NCBI GenBank assembly: GCA_946803715.1
Contig: CAMPET010000333.1
Coordinates: 30,616-52,163 of the forward strand
Origin: Beroe ovata
Taxonomy: Eukaryota > Ctenophora > Nuda > Beroida > Beroidae
Direction: 5' to 3'
Length of the DNA stretch: 21,548 bases
Shown: positions 1 through 8,714 of the stretch, piece by piece
Numbering within the stretch: the stretch's first letter is position 1
Layout of the letters: every line of letters starts with the position of its first letter
The notes under the pieces: generated by a model
Seen by the model: the letters and a program-made list of their open reading frames with translations, nothing else
The model's database searches: none
Told to the model about the DNA's origin: nothing
Made by a program: the position numbers and the translations under genes

Positions 1-475
1 AAAACCCCATATCGACCCAAAATATGTCAGTTTGAGTGAGCATTTGAGGATAGCTCCCAAACGGATCGACCGATTGACTTGAAACTTCTACCATAGCTCA
101 AGGACCATTAGAAACTCGGTCAACCAAGATTTCACGTCAATCCGATGATCAGTTCCTGAGTTAATGGCCGCCATAACCCCATATCCACCGAAAGCATGTC
201 GGTTTGAGTGAGCATTTGAGGATAGCTCCCAAACGGATCAACTGATTGATTTGAACCTTCTACCATAGGTAAAGGACCATTAGAAACTCGGACGACCAAA
301 ATTTCACGTCAATCCGATAATTGGTTACCGAGTTAGTAGCCGTTATAACCCTTTATCGACCCAAAACATCTCAGTTTGAGTGAGCATTTGAGGATAGCTC
401 CCAAACGGATCGACCGATTAACTTGAAACTTCTACCATAGCTCAAGGACCATAATTAACTCGGACAACCAAAATT
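1..475. repeat. 172-bp tandem repeat, about 2.8 copies
   Basis: The shared segment beginning TTTGAGTGAGCATTTGAGGA recurs at 31, 203 and 375, exactly 172 bp apart, and the flanking sequence is similar throughout each unit with scattered substitutions. The array is broken by an N at 476 and resumes after another N at 2299. Diverged copies lie at about 1180-1250 (inverted) and 10507-10630, so this is a dispersed as well as tandem family. No open frame persists across copies. I cannot assign it to a named transposon. Confidence 0.93.
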
Positions 476-476
476 N
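476..476. other. Assembly gap (single N) inside the 172-bp repeat
   Basis: The ambiguous base sits where a repeat copy stops, after CGGACAACCAAAATT, and unrelated coding sequence begins at once. It most likely marks a gap of unknown size. The gene that follows lacks its 5' part. Confidence 0.85.
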
Positions 477-477
477 G

Positions 478-867
478 AGGGTTACACTATCACGATCTCA
501 GATGCTGTACGAGGGAGTGTACAGGGATGCCCCGGTATCTGACAACGGTTTCATTGTTAACATTGGGAAGCTGGTGGATGACATCATCGACAATCAGCTT
601 GTCTCAGTCAAACACAGAGTCAAGGAGACAGAGTTTGACAGATACTCCATCACTTACTTCCTCGGACCACAGTAAGTACTCACGAGAGACAGAGATCACT
701 ATCTCTCTGTCATATAAACACGAGAAAAACATTTCCTTGTGTTCAGGTTTGATGCTGACATCAGCAGAAGTATGAGCGGGGAACCGACAGAAGCAGGACG
801 AAAGTACAGAATCTTTGGAGAATGGATCAAGGACTACCTTGGTGCTATCGAGCTCTTCTACTACTAA
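478..867 (+). CDS. 2-oxoglutarate/Fe(II) oxygenase, isopenicillin-N-synthase-like, 3' end only
   Basis: Two exons are visible: 478-671 (open to the gap at 476) and 747-867, ending in TAA. They are joined over a 75-bp intron with GTAAGT donor and TTCAG acceptor. The translation contains GFIVNIGKLVDDIIDNQ, then KHRV, then RYSITYF. This is the C-terminal part of the double-stranded beta-helix fold of the isopenicillin N synthase/plant-type 2OG oxygenase family. The His of HRV is the expected third iron ligand, and the Arg and Ser of RYS the expected 2-oxoglutarate ligands. The HxD iron-binding half and the N-terminus are missing because the sequence is interrupted at 476. Family members are soluble oxygenases; the substrate cannot be inferred. 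A possible AATAAA poly(A) signal is at 1112-1117. Confidence 0.85.
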
Positions 868-1827
868 ATCAATTTCAGCTGCGGAGAATGGAGATGAATA
901 GTTTTTTACAGAACGCGGTAGAACATTGCAATATTTTTTTTCTATTCATCCAATGATAAACATATTAAACAATGAACATACAATATTATGTGGAGAGAAA
1001 TTTCCCCACTTTTTTCTGATGAATATCCTCATGTTTGCGCATTGTGATACTCACTGTTTAGTACGATTTTTCATTTGGTGTTTACAAGTGCCATTAGATT
1101 GTTCTATCATAAATAAATCACACTAGTCAAGTTTAAAAATCATAATAGCTCATCTTATTGGATCATGAAAATTTGAAAAGCCGAGATTTTAGAAGCTCTT
1201 GATGTGTGATAGAAGTTTCAAGTGAACCGGTCAATCCGATTGGGAGCTATCGTCAGACACTGAAATTGTAATCAATTCTGCTAGCAGCTGCTCCAAAGTC
1301 ATCGATAGTTATGTGTTGACCATATTATCTATAGTAGACCATATTATCTACAGTTATGGGTTAACCAGGCTATTCTATAGTCGGAGTCAGCACAATTCAC
1401 TTGTAAGACCCTAACCGGGCCACCCATAAGGGTTTTAAAATTTATTTTACAATAAGCATTATATTATAAAATATATATATAGAAAAATCATGTTAATTTA
1501 CAATGTAATTTATCGATCTTGCATACTCACTACACACTTTATCATAATCATTTATCATCCCGTAAATTGGATTCGAAATAGTGTTGTTACATACCATGCA
1601 TAAAGTCTGAAGATTGGAAAAGTCTGAAGATTGGAAAATTTAAACCATCTGTCACTTTGATGAATGCTGTTTACAAACACTCTCATATAGTACTAGTAGT
1701 CCATTAGATTAGAAGGACAGGCTCATTTACATACGAGTCTAAATTTGCACGTGGCAGTGAAAATGTAATAATAAGCTGCGATTACGCAGTGCGATAAAAG
1801 CTGAATTTGCTTTAATTGAATGCCTGC
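868..1827. other. AT-rich non-coding stretch with small duplications
   Basis: I see no gene here. It contains the probable 3' UTR of the upstream oxygenase, an inverted copy of the 172-bp repeat (1180-1252), a direct duplication of ACCATATTATCTA near 1319 and 1337, and a short tandem duplication of AAGTCTGAAGATTGGAAA (about 1605-1638). Short open frames here show no recognisable domain. Confidence 0.6.
1180..1252 (-). repeat. Diverged inverted copy of the 172-bp repeat
   Basis: The reverse complement reads GATAGCTCCCAATCGGATTG and then a segment ending CACTTGAAACTTCTATCA. It aligns with the repeat core GATAGCTCCCAAACGGATCG followed by GACTTGAAACTTCTACCA. Orientation is opposite to the array at 1-475. 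Ends are approximate. Confidence 0.75.
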
Positions 1828-2298
1828 CTAGTTGTTGCGTGTAATATTGTACAAAGCGAAATTGTCGTCGACCCACTTTTCAGAGCCCCCGTTTTGGATT
1901 TCAAGCAGATAATTAGTGACTTTGTTTTTAAACCCGTTTAAAAACTTGTTCTGTAAGAGAGGTTCCTTCGATTTGATGCACTTATTGACAGCATTGCACG
2001 TGTAGTTATACACGACGCTAAGTCTGTCCACTTTTCCCGATTCCACGTGAGATATGACGCAACAAAACACAGTTAACTTCGTCTCGAAATCCTCGTTTTA
2101 GTAGCGCTGGGAAACCACATTCCCATGGACATGCAGTTCACGTGACATAAGCACAGAAAAGAACTGAGACAACAGTTTTCCTCCACAACTGCTCACTTCC
2201 GTTTTTCTATCGTTTTCCAGCGACAGCAGTCTCGACAACAACTTCAGAAAATGTCCGAGACCATACTTATACGTGGGGATGGACGGACAGTCGTGATT
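1828..2298 (-). CDS. Unidentified protein, C-terminal coding segment, 5' truncated at a gap
   Basis: One reading frame on the minus strand runs from the N at 2299 down to a stop at 1828, broken only by an in-frame TAA at 2100-2098. Upstream of that stop are 66 codons with protein-like composition (including YKYGLGHFLKLLSRLLSLEN); downstream are about 90 codons (including SREKW-like acidic and hydrophobic alternation near GGSEKWVDDNFALYNI). An alternative is a 114-bp intron from a GTGAGC donor at 2196 to an AG ending at 2083. This removes the stop, keeps the frame, and has a CTACTAA branch-point-like sequence about 18 nt before the acceptor. I do not recognise the family. It could be the last exons of a helical-repeat type protein, a pseudogene, or chance. 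The 5' part is lost at the gap. Confidence 0.45.
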
Positions 2299-2299
2299 N
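2299..2299. other. Assembly gap (single N); 172-bp repeat resumes
   Basis: Immediately after this N the sequence reads ATTGGTTCCCGAGTTAGTGG and then GATATAACCCTTTATC. This is the continuation of the 172-bp unit that was interrupted at 476, with only about 16 bp of the unit missing between the two breaks. The 1.8 kb between the two Ns is therefore embedded within what looks like one repeat copy. Confidence 0.85.
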
Positions 2300-2696
2300 A
2301 TTGGTTCCCGAGTTAGTGGCCGATATAACCCTTTATCAGCATATAGGTAATATGAAGATCATAAGAATGTTGTGAAACTTTGAAATGAGTTTGTCTGCAG
2401 TACTCAACACGTGATACCACACGTTAGCACGTTGTACGTGTATAGTCACGTGACTCAGTCTCGATACATCTAACTTATGTCTGGAAAAATCTGGGTATCA
2501 CGTTGCGTGTGTCGGTTCATAGCACAAAATTTTGGTCAGAGTAGTAGTAAACGTGTAGAGACGAATCTTGCCTTTGGTTTTGTGAACAGCTGTGGAAACT
2601 TATGGTTCTTTTTTCTGCCGATAAGGAAGTCTATATATTTTCACGATGCTCTGTTTACCAGATGACACGCCCAATTGAACAGAAGACTATCATATT
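2300..2696. other. Repeat remnant and upstream region of the kinase gene
   Basis: About 40 bp of 172-bp repeat (2300-2338) is followed by non-coding sequence up to the kinase start codon. Several CACGTG-type hexamers and near-matches lie around 2409-2455. I see no TATA box or exon that I would defend. The promoter of the kinase is expected here. Confidence 0.5.
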
Positions 2697-4586
2697 ATGA
2701 AGATGCTACAATTAGCAATCATCAGCACGTTACTGATATCAGCAGAGTGCGTATTATCAGATGCTGATTGTGCTGATACCACAACATTTGCTGATATCAC
2801 TGGCGAGGAAGAAGTCTTCTCTCTTACCCCCTGGAGTCGGTACTCTGATGATGAGTACGAAAAAAATGATTTCTTGTGTAGAGTGAACGACAAAGTGCCG
2901 GAGACTTGTCAAACTCTGATTGTAACCAGTGGATATCTCAATGTAACACAGCTCTACATCGACGGTGTTCCTCAAACCGACGCAAACAACGTGACGAGTA
3001 AGAACGGCAGTGATTTCAAGACATTCACATTCACGCTCAGCTACGAGCTGCACAATAACGTGACTGTGACGTGCGGGACGAGCATCACCCCTCAACTTCG
3101 TCTCATTTCCAACACGAAGACGATTTCGAAAGTGGACGAGTTTCATCATCTCGTCCTCAACTCATCCCACACTCGAGTCCGAGCCGGACAAAGTTACACC
3201 CTCACCTGCACTGCTGAGAATGAGCGAGGCCGTGATGTCGCAAAGTGGTACAGAGCGGTCAACGACCAGCTTTCCTCGTCCCTCCTCTGTGGTGAGGAGG
3301 TGGATGAGGGCGAGGACAAAATTGAGGATTGTAGTGAGGAAATTGAGGACAAGCCCCCATCACGAGTCATCACTATGAAAACAGACTCTAGTGTGAATAG
3401 TGAGGTTGCTTACACCTACTTTTGTTCCGCTGACGAGGGCTCGTATCACGCGATGAAGCAGGAATCCGCCCGGATAACTGTCACTGTGGTGCCCATTGAC
3501 AAAAAGTGGGTGAAAGCTGTGATTGGTGTATCTGTGGTTGTCGTCATTGTGGCAATTGTGGTTGTCTCGGTGGAGTGGAGGAGACGGAAACGGCTCCGCC
3601 ATGCTCTGGTAATCAGCCGGCAGATGGCAAGTGTTCGACCGTCCGCCAGTTACGAGCCTGTGGAGGGGATGGCGCTCCTCTCGCCCGCCCTCGTCACTCT
3701 AAATCTCATACGTGAGAGAATAGTTCGGAAACACGGCCTCTGGCTGATCGACAGTCAGGCTGTATTAGCCAAGGAACAGATTGGAATGGGTAACTTTGGT
3801 ATGGTGTTTTCTGGCGTGATGCCAAATGAACATGGCATAATCACAAACGTGGCGATAAAGAAGATTAAGGATGAGAACTTGGACGAAAGATCGCTGCTCG
3901 ATTTCGAGAAGGAGATTGATATGATGGTCTCTATCCGTCATGACTACATAGTTGATCTGCTTGGTATTTGCATAGTCCCCAACATCTGCATCATCACTGA
4001 ACTCATGGAGTATGGACAGCTTGACTCGTATCTGGTGAGGTTTGCCCCAACTCCAAACAACCCTGCTGGAGGAATTCCCGTTCCCGTGTTAGCCCACATG
4101 TGCCAGCAGCCCTGTGAAGCTCTCGACTACCTCAGCTCGCGAGAACTTGTTCACAGAGACGTGAGTGCTCGCAACTGTCTAGTGGGTGGTAACTGCCTCG
4201 TTAAGTTGGCCGACTTCGGACTGTCACGGGACACCTCGGGTAGCTCAAGCAACTACTACATGAAGATGGGGGGCGAGGTGCCCGTAAAATGGATGTCTCC
4301 CGAGGCCCTGACCTTCGGTAGATACACGACCAACAGTGACGTGTGGGCCTTCGGCGTTCTCTGCTGGGAAATATTCACCTTCGGTGATCAGCCGTACGCC
4401 GATTACGGTTCCGACGAGGTGGCGATCAAGGTGTGTGCCGGTTTCCGGCTGGACAAGCCGCCACTCTGTCCCCCGCAACTGTGGGATGTGATTTTCAAAT
4501 GTTGGGAGGACGCTCCTGATGATCGGATAACATTCTCCGCACTGTCTGCTTACCTTGCAGACGCTGCAAATGGAGTGTCGTATTGA
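2697..4586 (+). CDS. Receptor tyrosine kinase, single Ig-like domain, intronless
   Basis: A 629-residue type I membrane receptor in one uninterrupted exon. Residues 1-21 form a signal peptide (hydrophobic core LQLAIISTLLISA). The ectodomain to about 270 has five N-glycosylation sequons and an Ig-like fold with Cys171 and Cys243 as the likely core disulfide, and WYR after the first Cys. A transmembrane helix lies at about 272-292, followed by basic RRRKR. The kinase domain spans about 356-620: glycine loop GMGNFG from residue 363, Lys388 in VAIKK, alpha-C Glu406, HRDVSARN at 486-493 with catalytic Asp488, DFG at 506-508, activation-loop Tyr520/Tyr521, and PVKWMSPEAL, the receptor-type tyrosine kinase signature. 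All catalytic residues are present, so an active kinase is expected. YEPV in the juxtamembrane is a possible SH2 docking site. The ligand is unknown. The ATG at 2697 is preferred because it gives the signal peptide directly. Confidence 0.96.
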   Translation: MKMLQLAIISTLLISAECVLSDADCADTTTFADITGEEEVFSLTPWSRYSDDEYEKNDFLCRVNDKVPETCQTLIVTSGYLNVTQLYIDGVPQTDANNVTSKNGSDFKTFTFTLSYELHNNVTVTCGTSITPQLRLISNTKTISKVDEFHHLVLNSSHTRVRAGQSYTLTCTAENERGRDVAKWYRAVNDQLSSSLLCGEEVDEGEDKIEDCSEEIEDKPPSRVITMKTDSSVNSEVAYTYFCSADEGSYHAMKQESARITVTVVPIDKKWVKAVIGVSVVVVIVAIVVVSVEWRRRKRLRHALVISRQMASVRPSASYEPVEGMALLSPALVTLNLIRERIVRKHGLWLIDSQAVLAKEQIGMGNFGMVFSGVMPNEHGIITNVAIKKIKDENLDERSLLDFEKEIDMMVSIRHDYIVDLLGICIVPNICIITELMEYGQLDSYLVRFAPTPNNPAGGIPVPVLAHMCQQPCEALDYLSSRELVHRDVSARNCLVGGNCLVKLADFGLSRDTSGSSSNYYMKMGGEVPVKWMSPEALTFGRYTTNSDVWAFGVLCWEIFTFGDQPYADYGSDEVAIKVCAGFRLDKPPLCPPQLWDVIFKCWEDAPDDRITFSALSAYLADAANGVSY

Positions 4587-4799
4587 TTGCTGTGTATGGA
4601 ATTGCAGTTTTTCATTCTACATGTCTTCTTTCTGTTTTAATTCATTTTGATGTTATAATCGATACTTTATAGCGATTTTATTGAATCCGTTGTTTATCAT
4701 TTGAAATATGTGGCAATTGGAACAGGAATGAAAATTTAAGTTCTCTTGACACCACTTTTTCTTTCGGATTTATTGTACGCTGACACCACTTTCGGGCAG
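4587..4799. other. Kinase 3' flank and intron-like sequence before the METTL3 exons
   Basis: Only 213 bp separate the kinase stop from the first recognisable METTL3 exon. It ends in TTTCGGGCAG, a plausible splice acceptor. I see no METTL3 exon in it, and none between 2300 and 2696. Confidence 0.6.
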
Positions 4800-5906
4800 G
4801 TCATTGGCTGAACCACGGCAAGGAACACTGCCTGGTCGGAGTAAAGGGAAATCCTAAGAATTTCAACAGAGGTCTCGATTGTGACCTTATAGTCAGTGAG
4901 GTAATTATATCCCCATACTCACTGTCACCCTGTCAACCTCTCAATATTGTGCCCCGGTCTCCAATCCTACCCTGCCTATCAATTTTCAGTCTCTAACCTC
5001 GACCTGACCTTCTTACCTTGTTCGCTTATCCTAAGCCAATTCCTGGAGATGGACCAAACTCTCACTGCGATCGCATCTCGTCCATCTTGAGGAACAAATA
5101 GTTCAACTCTTGATCTCGATCCCTTGATTTATGAGTAAACCCGTGCCACGTCCTCAGGTCAGGGACACGTCACACAAACCGGACGAGATATACGGCATGA
5201 TAGAGAGACTAAGTCCGGGAACACGGAAATTGGAGCTGTTCGGTCGGGAACACAACACTCAGAACAACTGGCTTACTCTCGGTGTGTGTGTGTGGGGGCG
5301 GGGGAATGAGGGAGTAGTGGGACAGTATATGGGGATTGGGAATGTGGGATTGGATCTGAGAGCTGTAGTGGGAGAAAGGGAGTTGGATGATGGGGGAGTT
5401 GGGGGAGTAGGGGGAGTGAGGTTGGGGTGAGCAGGGGAGTGTGTTATCCGTCACATGGGTGATCAGTGAAATCACAAACATTCCTCGCGATCAAGTTCGT
5501 GAGTAGTGGCACTCTCATCCTATGGTGTTGCGTTACTGCACATTGTGTATTTCTTGTATTATTATCGTGAAAAATTACTCTCACACGGTCATATCATGTT
5601 ACACTGTTACAGGTCGTGTCCGCTGTCCTCCCTGTCATTACTCTGTAGTCATTTCACTGACATTGCCATAGCTGTCTCTAGGAGTGTATTCTGAAATTTC
5701 ATTTCCATTCAATCCACATTTTGATTATGGCCTGTGTCTAAAGGTCTAACAGCGTTGCAATATCACCGATAACTAGCTGGTTCAGTAATTACATCCCATT
5801 ATCTCCGTGTTATTAATCAGGTAATCAGCTGGACGGTGTACATTTAGAATGGGAGGATGTAAAAGGCAAGTACTTTGCTCGATACGGCATGTCTCTCCCA
5901 TTCTGA
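4800..5906 (+). CDS. METTL3: METTL3 (MT-A70), last three exons of the m6A methyltransferase catalytic subunit
   Basis: Three exons, 4800-4900, 5158-5281 and 5821-5906 (TGA), join in consistent phase into about 103 residues that align closely with the C-terminus of animal METTL3: [61 protein letters not shown]3 with METTL14 deposits N6-methyladenosine on nuclear mRNA. Residues matching the S-adenosylmethionine contacts of human METTL3 (Lys513, Glu532, Arg536, His538, Asn539, Asn549, Gln550) are all present. The last 20 or so residues diverge from vertebrates but the length is similar. The DPPW catalytic motif and the rest of the N-terminus are not in this window; upstream lies the intronless kinase gene. 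Either those exons lie beyond it (kinase nested in an intron) or this is a truncated copy. A poly(A) signal AATAAA is at 6102-6107. Confidence 0.93.
5282..5430 (+). repeat. GT/G-rich low-complexity tract in a METTL3 intron
   Basis: The second METTL3 intron starts with (GT)n at the donor and continues as strongly G-rich sequence. Four G-runs spaced by 4-9 nt (5392-5396, 5401-5405, 5411-5415, 5424-5427) fit the pattern of a G-quadruplex on the transcribed RNA sense strand. Confidence 0.8.
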
Positions 5907-6213
5907 GAGACACGTGCAAGACATGTCAGGATCGAGTAGTAGCTGAGCAGACGAGTGATGGAAACGATGACTAAGAAAATACTTTTTCTTACTGTTTCTC
6001 ATTACATTCACATGTCATAAATTTATGATATTATTCATCTTTGAGCTGTGTTAATTAATTTGTGATTCAAACTTGACAACAAACCTCATTCTTCATAGAC
6101 GAATAAAGATTAAAGATATATCGGTATATGCCATCTTGGGAGTGCCGACTAACCATATCGCATAGTAACCATTGCATAGTAACCACTTTCTCCAACTCTC
6201 GTAGCTATGACAG
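5907..6213. other. METTL3 3' UTR and EPS15 upstream region
   Basis: This is a 307-bp intergenic stretch. It holds the METTL3 3' UTR, with AATAAA at 6102-6107, followed by about 105 bp before the EPS15 start codon. The duplicated CATAGTAACCA (6160-6184) lies just upstream of the EPS15 ATG. No other gene is visible. Confidence 0.6.
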
Positions 6214-7811
6214 ATGGGTTCCCTAGTTGACAGTGTAACTCTGCACTATTTTGAACTTCTTGATCCTCACAAAACATCTCGAGTTCAAGCTGGGGACGCT
6301 GCGCTCTTCCTCCGATCCTCGGGTAATTGTCATGTGTCATCTGTAGTCCTGATAATGTCTTTCCGAATGTCTTGTCTTTCCAAATGCTTTCCCGGAATTA
6401 TCTTTCTCCATGTCTCGTGAGATTTCCGAGACTGCGAATTCAGACATTGATATGCATCATACATCCTGCAGGTATCGCTAACACTGATCTAGCAGTAATA
6501 TGGGATCTCGCTGATAAGGATAAAGTCGGTTCACTCGACGTACTGGGACTTGGTATCGCCATCAGACTGGTCGCCCTGGTGCAAAGTGGTCATCAACCAC
6601 TCTCGGAAAATCTGAAGTGAGACCGCGTTATCACTCCCAGTGTATCATCAAACACTGTATTCTCTTAACTTACTCCACTAAATCACGTCATTTCACCCCT
6701 AACTCACCACGTTCAGTTTGGACAGTTTCCAACTGTCTGGCTCTCCTTCCATAGCTAATATCCACTATTTCACTCCAGTTTGAATGTGCCGATGGCGAAG
6801 TTCTCTGGGTATCCCCCGCCCCCGACACCGGCCATGCCCACCTCCTCCTCCACCTCTTCTCTCCCCGATAAGGCAGCACCCTCTCGTCCCTCCAGACCCG
6901 CACTGCCAGGTAATAGTTGCCATGGAAACCATCCAGGATAGAGCGTTTGCTTGTTTGTTTTTGTGTGTCTATGTTTGTTCTCTGTATGTTTGTTTGTTTG
7001 TTTGTCTGCTGTGCAAGAATTCCCCACCCTGTTACCATCACACTTCACACTAGCGCGGAACCCAGCTTCTCCTCGAGTAACCACTCCTAAACCACGGACC
7101 GACCTCATTGACCTGGCCAGCCCGGTAAAAGAGCGCCGGGATCCTCTGTCGACCAATGACAGAGCCCCGCTTCCGCCACGTGACAGCAGTTCAACCAATT
7201 ACGCGACAGTCCGTGAAGCGAAGCTGACAGCCATAGTGTCTGCAGCTGTCCGTGAGAGTAAACCTGGCAGCAGGAGTCCAATTCCTGTGCGCATTTACAG
7301 AGACGGGAACCAGACATCTGCTCCCCATACCATAGGTGTCGAGTACGGTGGTTGTCTACCACTTGATCTATCGTTCTATCACTTCTTCCCGATTGTTACG
7401 TGTGATTGTTGTGTGATTATGGTTGATTGTTCTAAATCTACTGATTTTTAATCGCCGAATAGCAGTTAATTATAATAACTGTCTATCGTAGCCTCGATTC
7501 ATGTGAAACACCACATAATGAGGATACCTACATTCGTGTTCCATCCCACATCATGACAGATTTTCTACTGTCTAACTGATATATCGGAACCTCAAAATGA
7601 AAAAGAATTTAGAAGTTTCGAGCAATTACTTACCCTGATTCGGATTACTGATTGCTATTATTATTGTAAGTGTGATTATAGTCGTGTTATAACACTCAGC
7701 CCCCCTCAGATAAGATGTTGCCGGCCGAAACATGGATAGTTAGTCCCACTGCGAGAGCCCAATACGACAGTATATTCCATAGTCTCAACCCTACCAACGG
7801 GAAACTATCAG
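6214..7811 (+). CDS. EPS15: EPS15-like endocytic adaptor, 5' five exons (EH1 and first half of EH2)
   Basis: Exons 6214-6322, 6472-6616, 6779-6909, 7054-7335 and 7710-7811 join in phase to 256 residues. Exons 1-2 encode an EH domain (SVTLHYFELLDP, GDAALFLRSSG, AVIWDLADKD, AIRLVALVQSG) that aligns with EH1 of EPS15, and the sequence after it (LNLNVPMAKF) matches the EPS15 linker LNLAVPPPRF. Exons 3-4 give a long Pro/Ser-rich linker. Exon 5 starts EH2 (ETWIVSPTARAQYDSIF, NPTNGKLSG). EH domains bind NPF motifs; EPS15 proteins act in clathrin-mediated endocytosis at the plasma membrane. The EF-hand loop of EH1 lacks Asp at position 5 and the final Glu, so calcium binding there is doubtful. The expected rest (second half of EH2, coiled coil, DPF tail) is not found downstream: the last donor GTAAGT at 7812 leads into repeats. 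The start codon follows a G at -1; a nearby ATG at 6208 is out of frame and soon stops. Confidence 0.88.
6946..7007 (+). repeat. TTTG-type microsatellite in EPS15 intron 3
   Basis: Repeated TTTG/TGTT units (best run about 6987-7006) lie inside the 6910-7053 intron. The tract is imperfect and interrupted by TCT and CTG. Confidence 0.8.
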
Positions 7812-7826
7812 GTAAGTCTAAACCTG

Positions 7827-8704
7827 TCTTAGACGTGAGGTTCAAAGTCACATGACATACAGTTCCTCAGGGAAGCAAGATAGGGTCAAAATTCGATCGG
7901 AAATCGATTCAGCGTCCAAAAATACATAGGAATTGATGGTATTTGCATTAAAATCTGGCAGAAAAATTTTCGACAAATTTCTGAAGTCATTATAGAAAAA
8001 ATGTAATCAATGGACTCCACACTTTTATACTTCGTTTTTGGAGGTCTCTAACGAAGACTTCAATGGCACTTACGAAACCAAATTTCCACCAAATCATCTC
8101 TCCTACTCCCAGACTATAAGTTTCCACCCTTTTTACGATCATATCGAGTTCATTCTCGCCGTGGAACCACGCCCAAAGTTCGATTTCAAACCCGTGGGAG
8201 CAAAACCTACAAAAAGCACGAAAATCAGTGGGACACCAAAATCGGTAAAATATTTTTCTCAGAACAAATTCTAGTAATAGGTGTTCCTAGCCTATTTTTT
8301 GACGTAGAATCCGAATCTGATGGAATTTTGAGGCTAGCTTGTCGGGAAGTCAGTGAGAATTCAAATTTCTTCTCAGATGTGAGGTTCAAAGTCACATGAC
8401 ATACAGTTCCTCAGGGAATCAAGATATGGTCAAAATTCGATCGGAAATCAATTCAGCGTCCAAAAATACATAGGAATTGATGGTATTTGCATTGAAATCT
8501 GGCAGAAAAAATTTTGTCAAATTTCTGATACCAGTACGGGAGAAAAAGTTATCAATGAACTCCACACTTTTATACTTCGTTTTTGGAGGTCTCTAATGAA
8601 GACTTCACTGGCACTTACGAAACTAATTTTCCACCAAATCATCTCTCCTACTCTCAGACTATAAATTTCCACCCTTTTCACGATCATATCGAGTTCATTC
8701 TCGC
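7827..8704 (+). repeat. 544-bp tandem repeat, copies 1 and truncated 2
   Basis: Copy 1 runs 7827-8370 and copy 2 starts at 8371 (TCTCAGATGTGAGGTTCAAA), 544 bp later, and stops at the N at 8705. Identity is high throughout. Copy 1 contains a 78-codon open frame (8038-8274, EVSNEDFNGTYETKFPP at its start). Comparison with copy 3 shows about 13 amino-acid-changing against about 6 silent differences, so the frame does not look selected. The array starts inside what should be an EPS15 intron. Confidence 0.92.
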
Positions 8705-8705
8705 N
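8705..8705. other. Assembly gap (single N) in the 544-bp array
   Basis: The N interrupts copy 2 after CATTCTCGC; about 200 bp of the expected unit is missing before copy 3 starts. It probably marks a collapsed or unspanned repeat. Genes on both sides of the array lack their 3' ends. Confidence 0.88.
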
Positions 8706-8714
8706 CCAATTTCT

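Noticed and set aside
926-1126. 66-codon open frame after the oxygenase
   Set aside because: Phe/His/Cys-rich translation of AT-rich 3' UTR, ending at the probable poly(A) signal.
2477-2665. 62-codon open frame upstream of the kinase
   Set aside because: No domain, no homologue recognised and unusual composition; more likely 5' flank.
6951-7053. Upstream extension of EPS15 exon 4 into the TTTG tract
   Set aside because: The frame is open but encodes low-complexity Phe/Cys/Leu repeats; the CACACTAG acceptor at 7053 gives correct phase and plausible protein.
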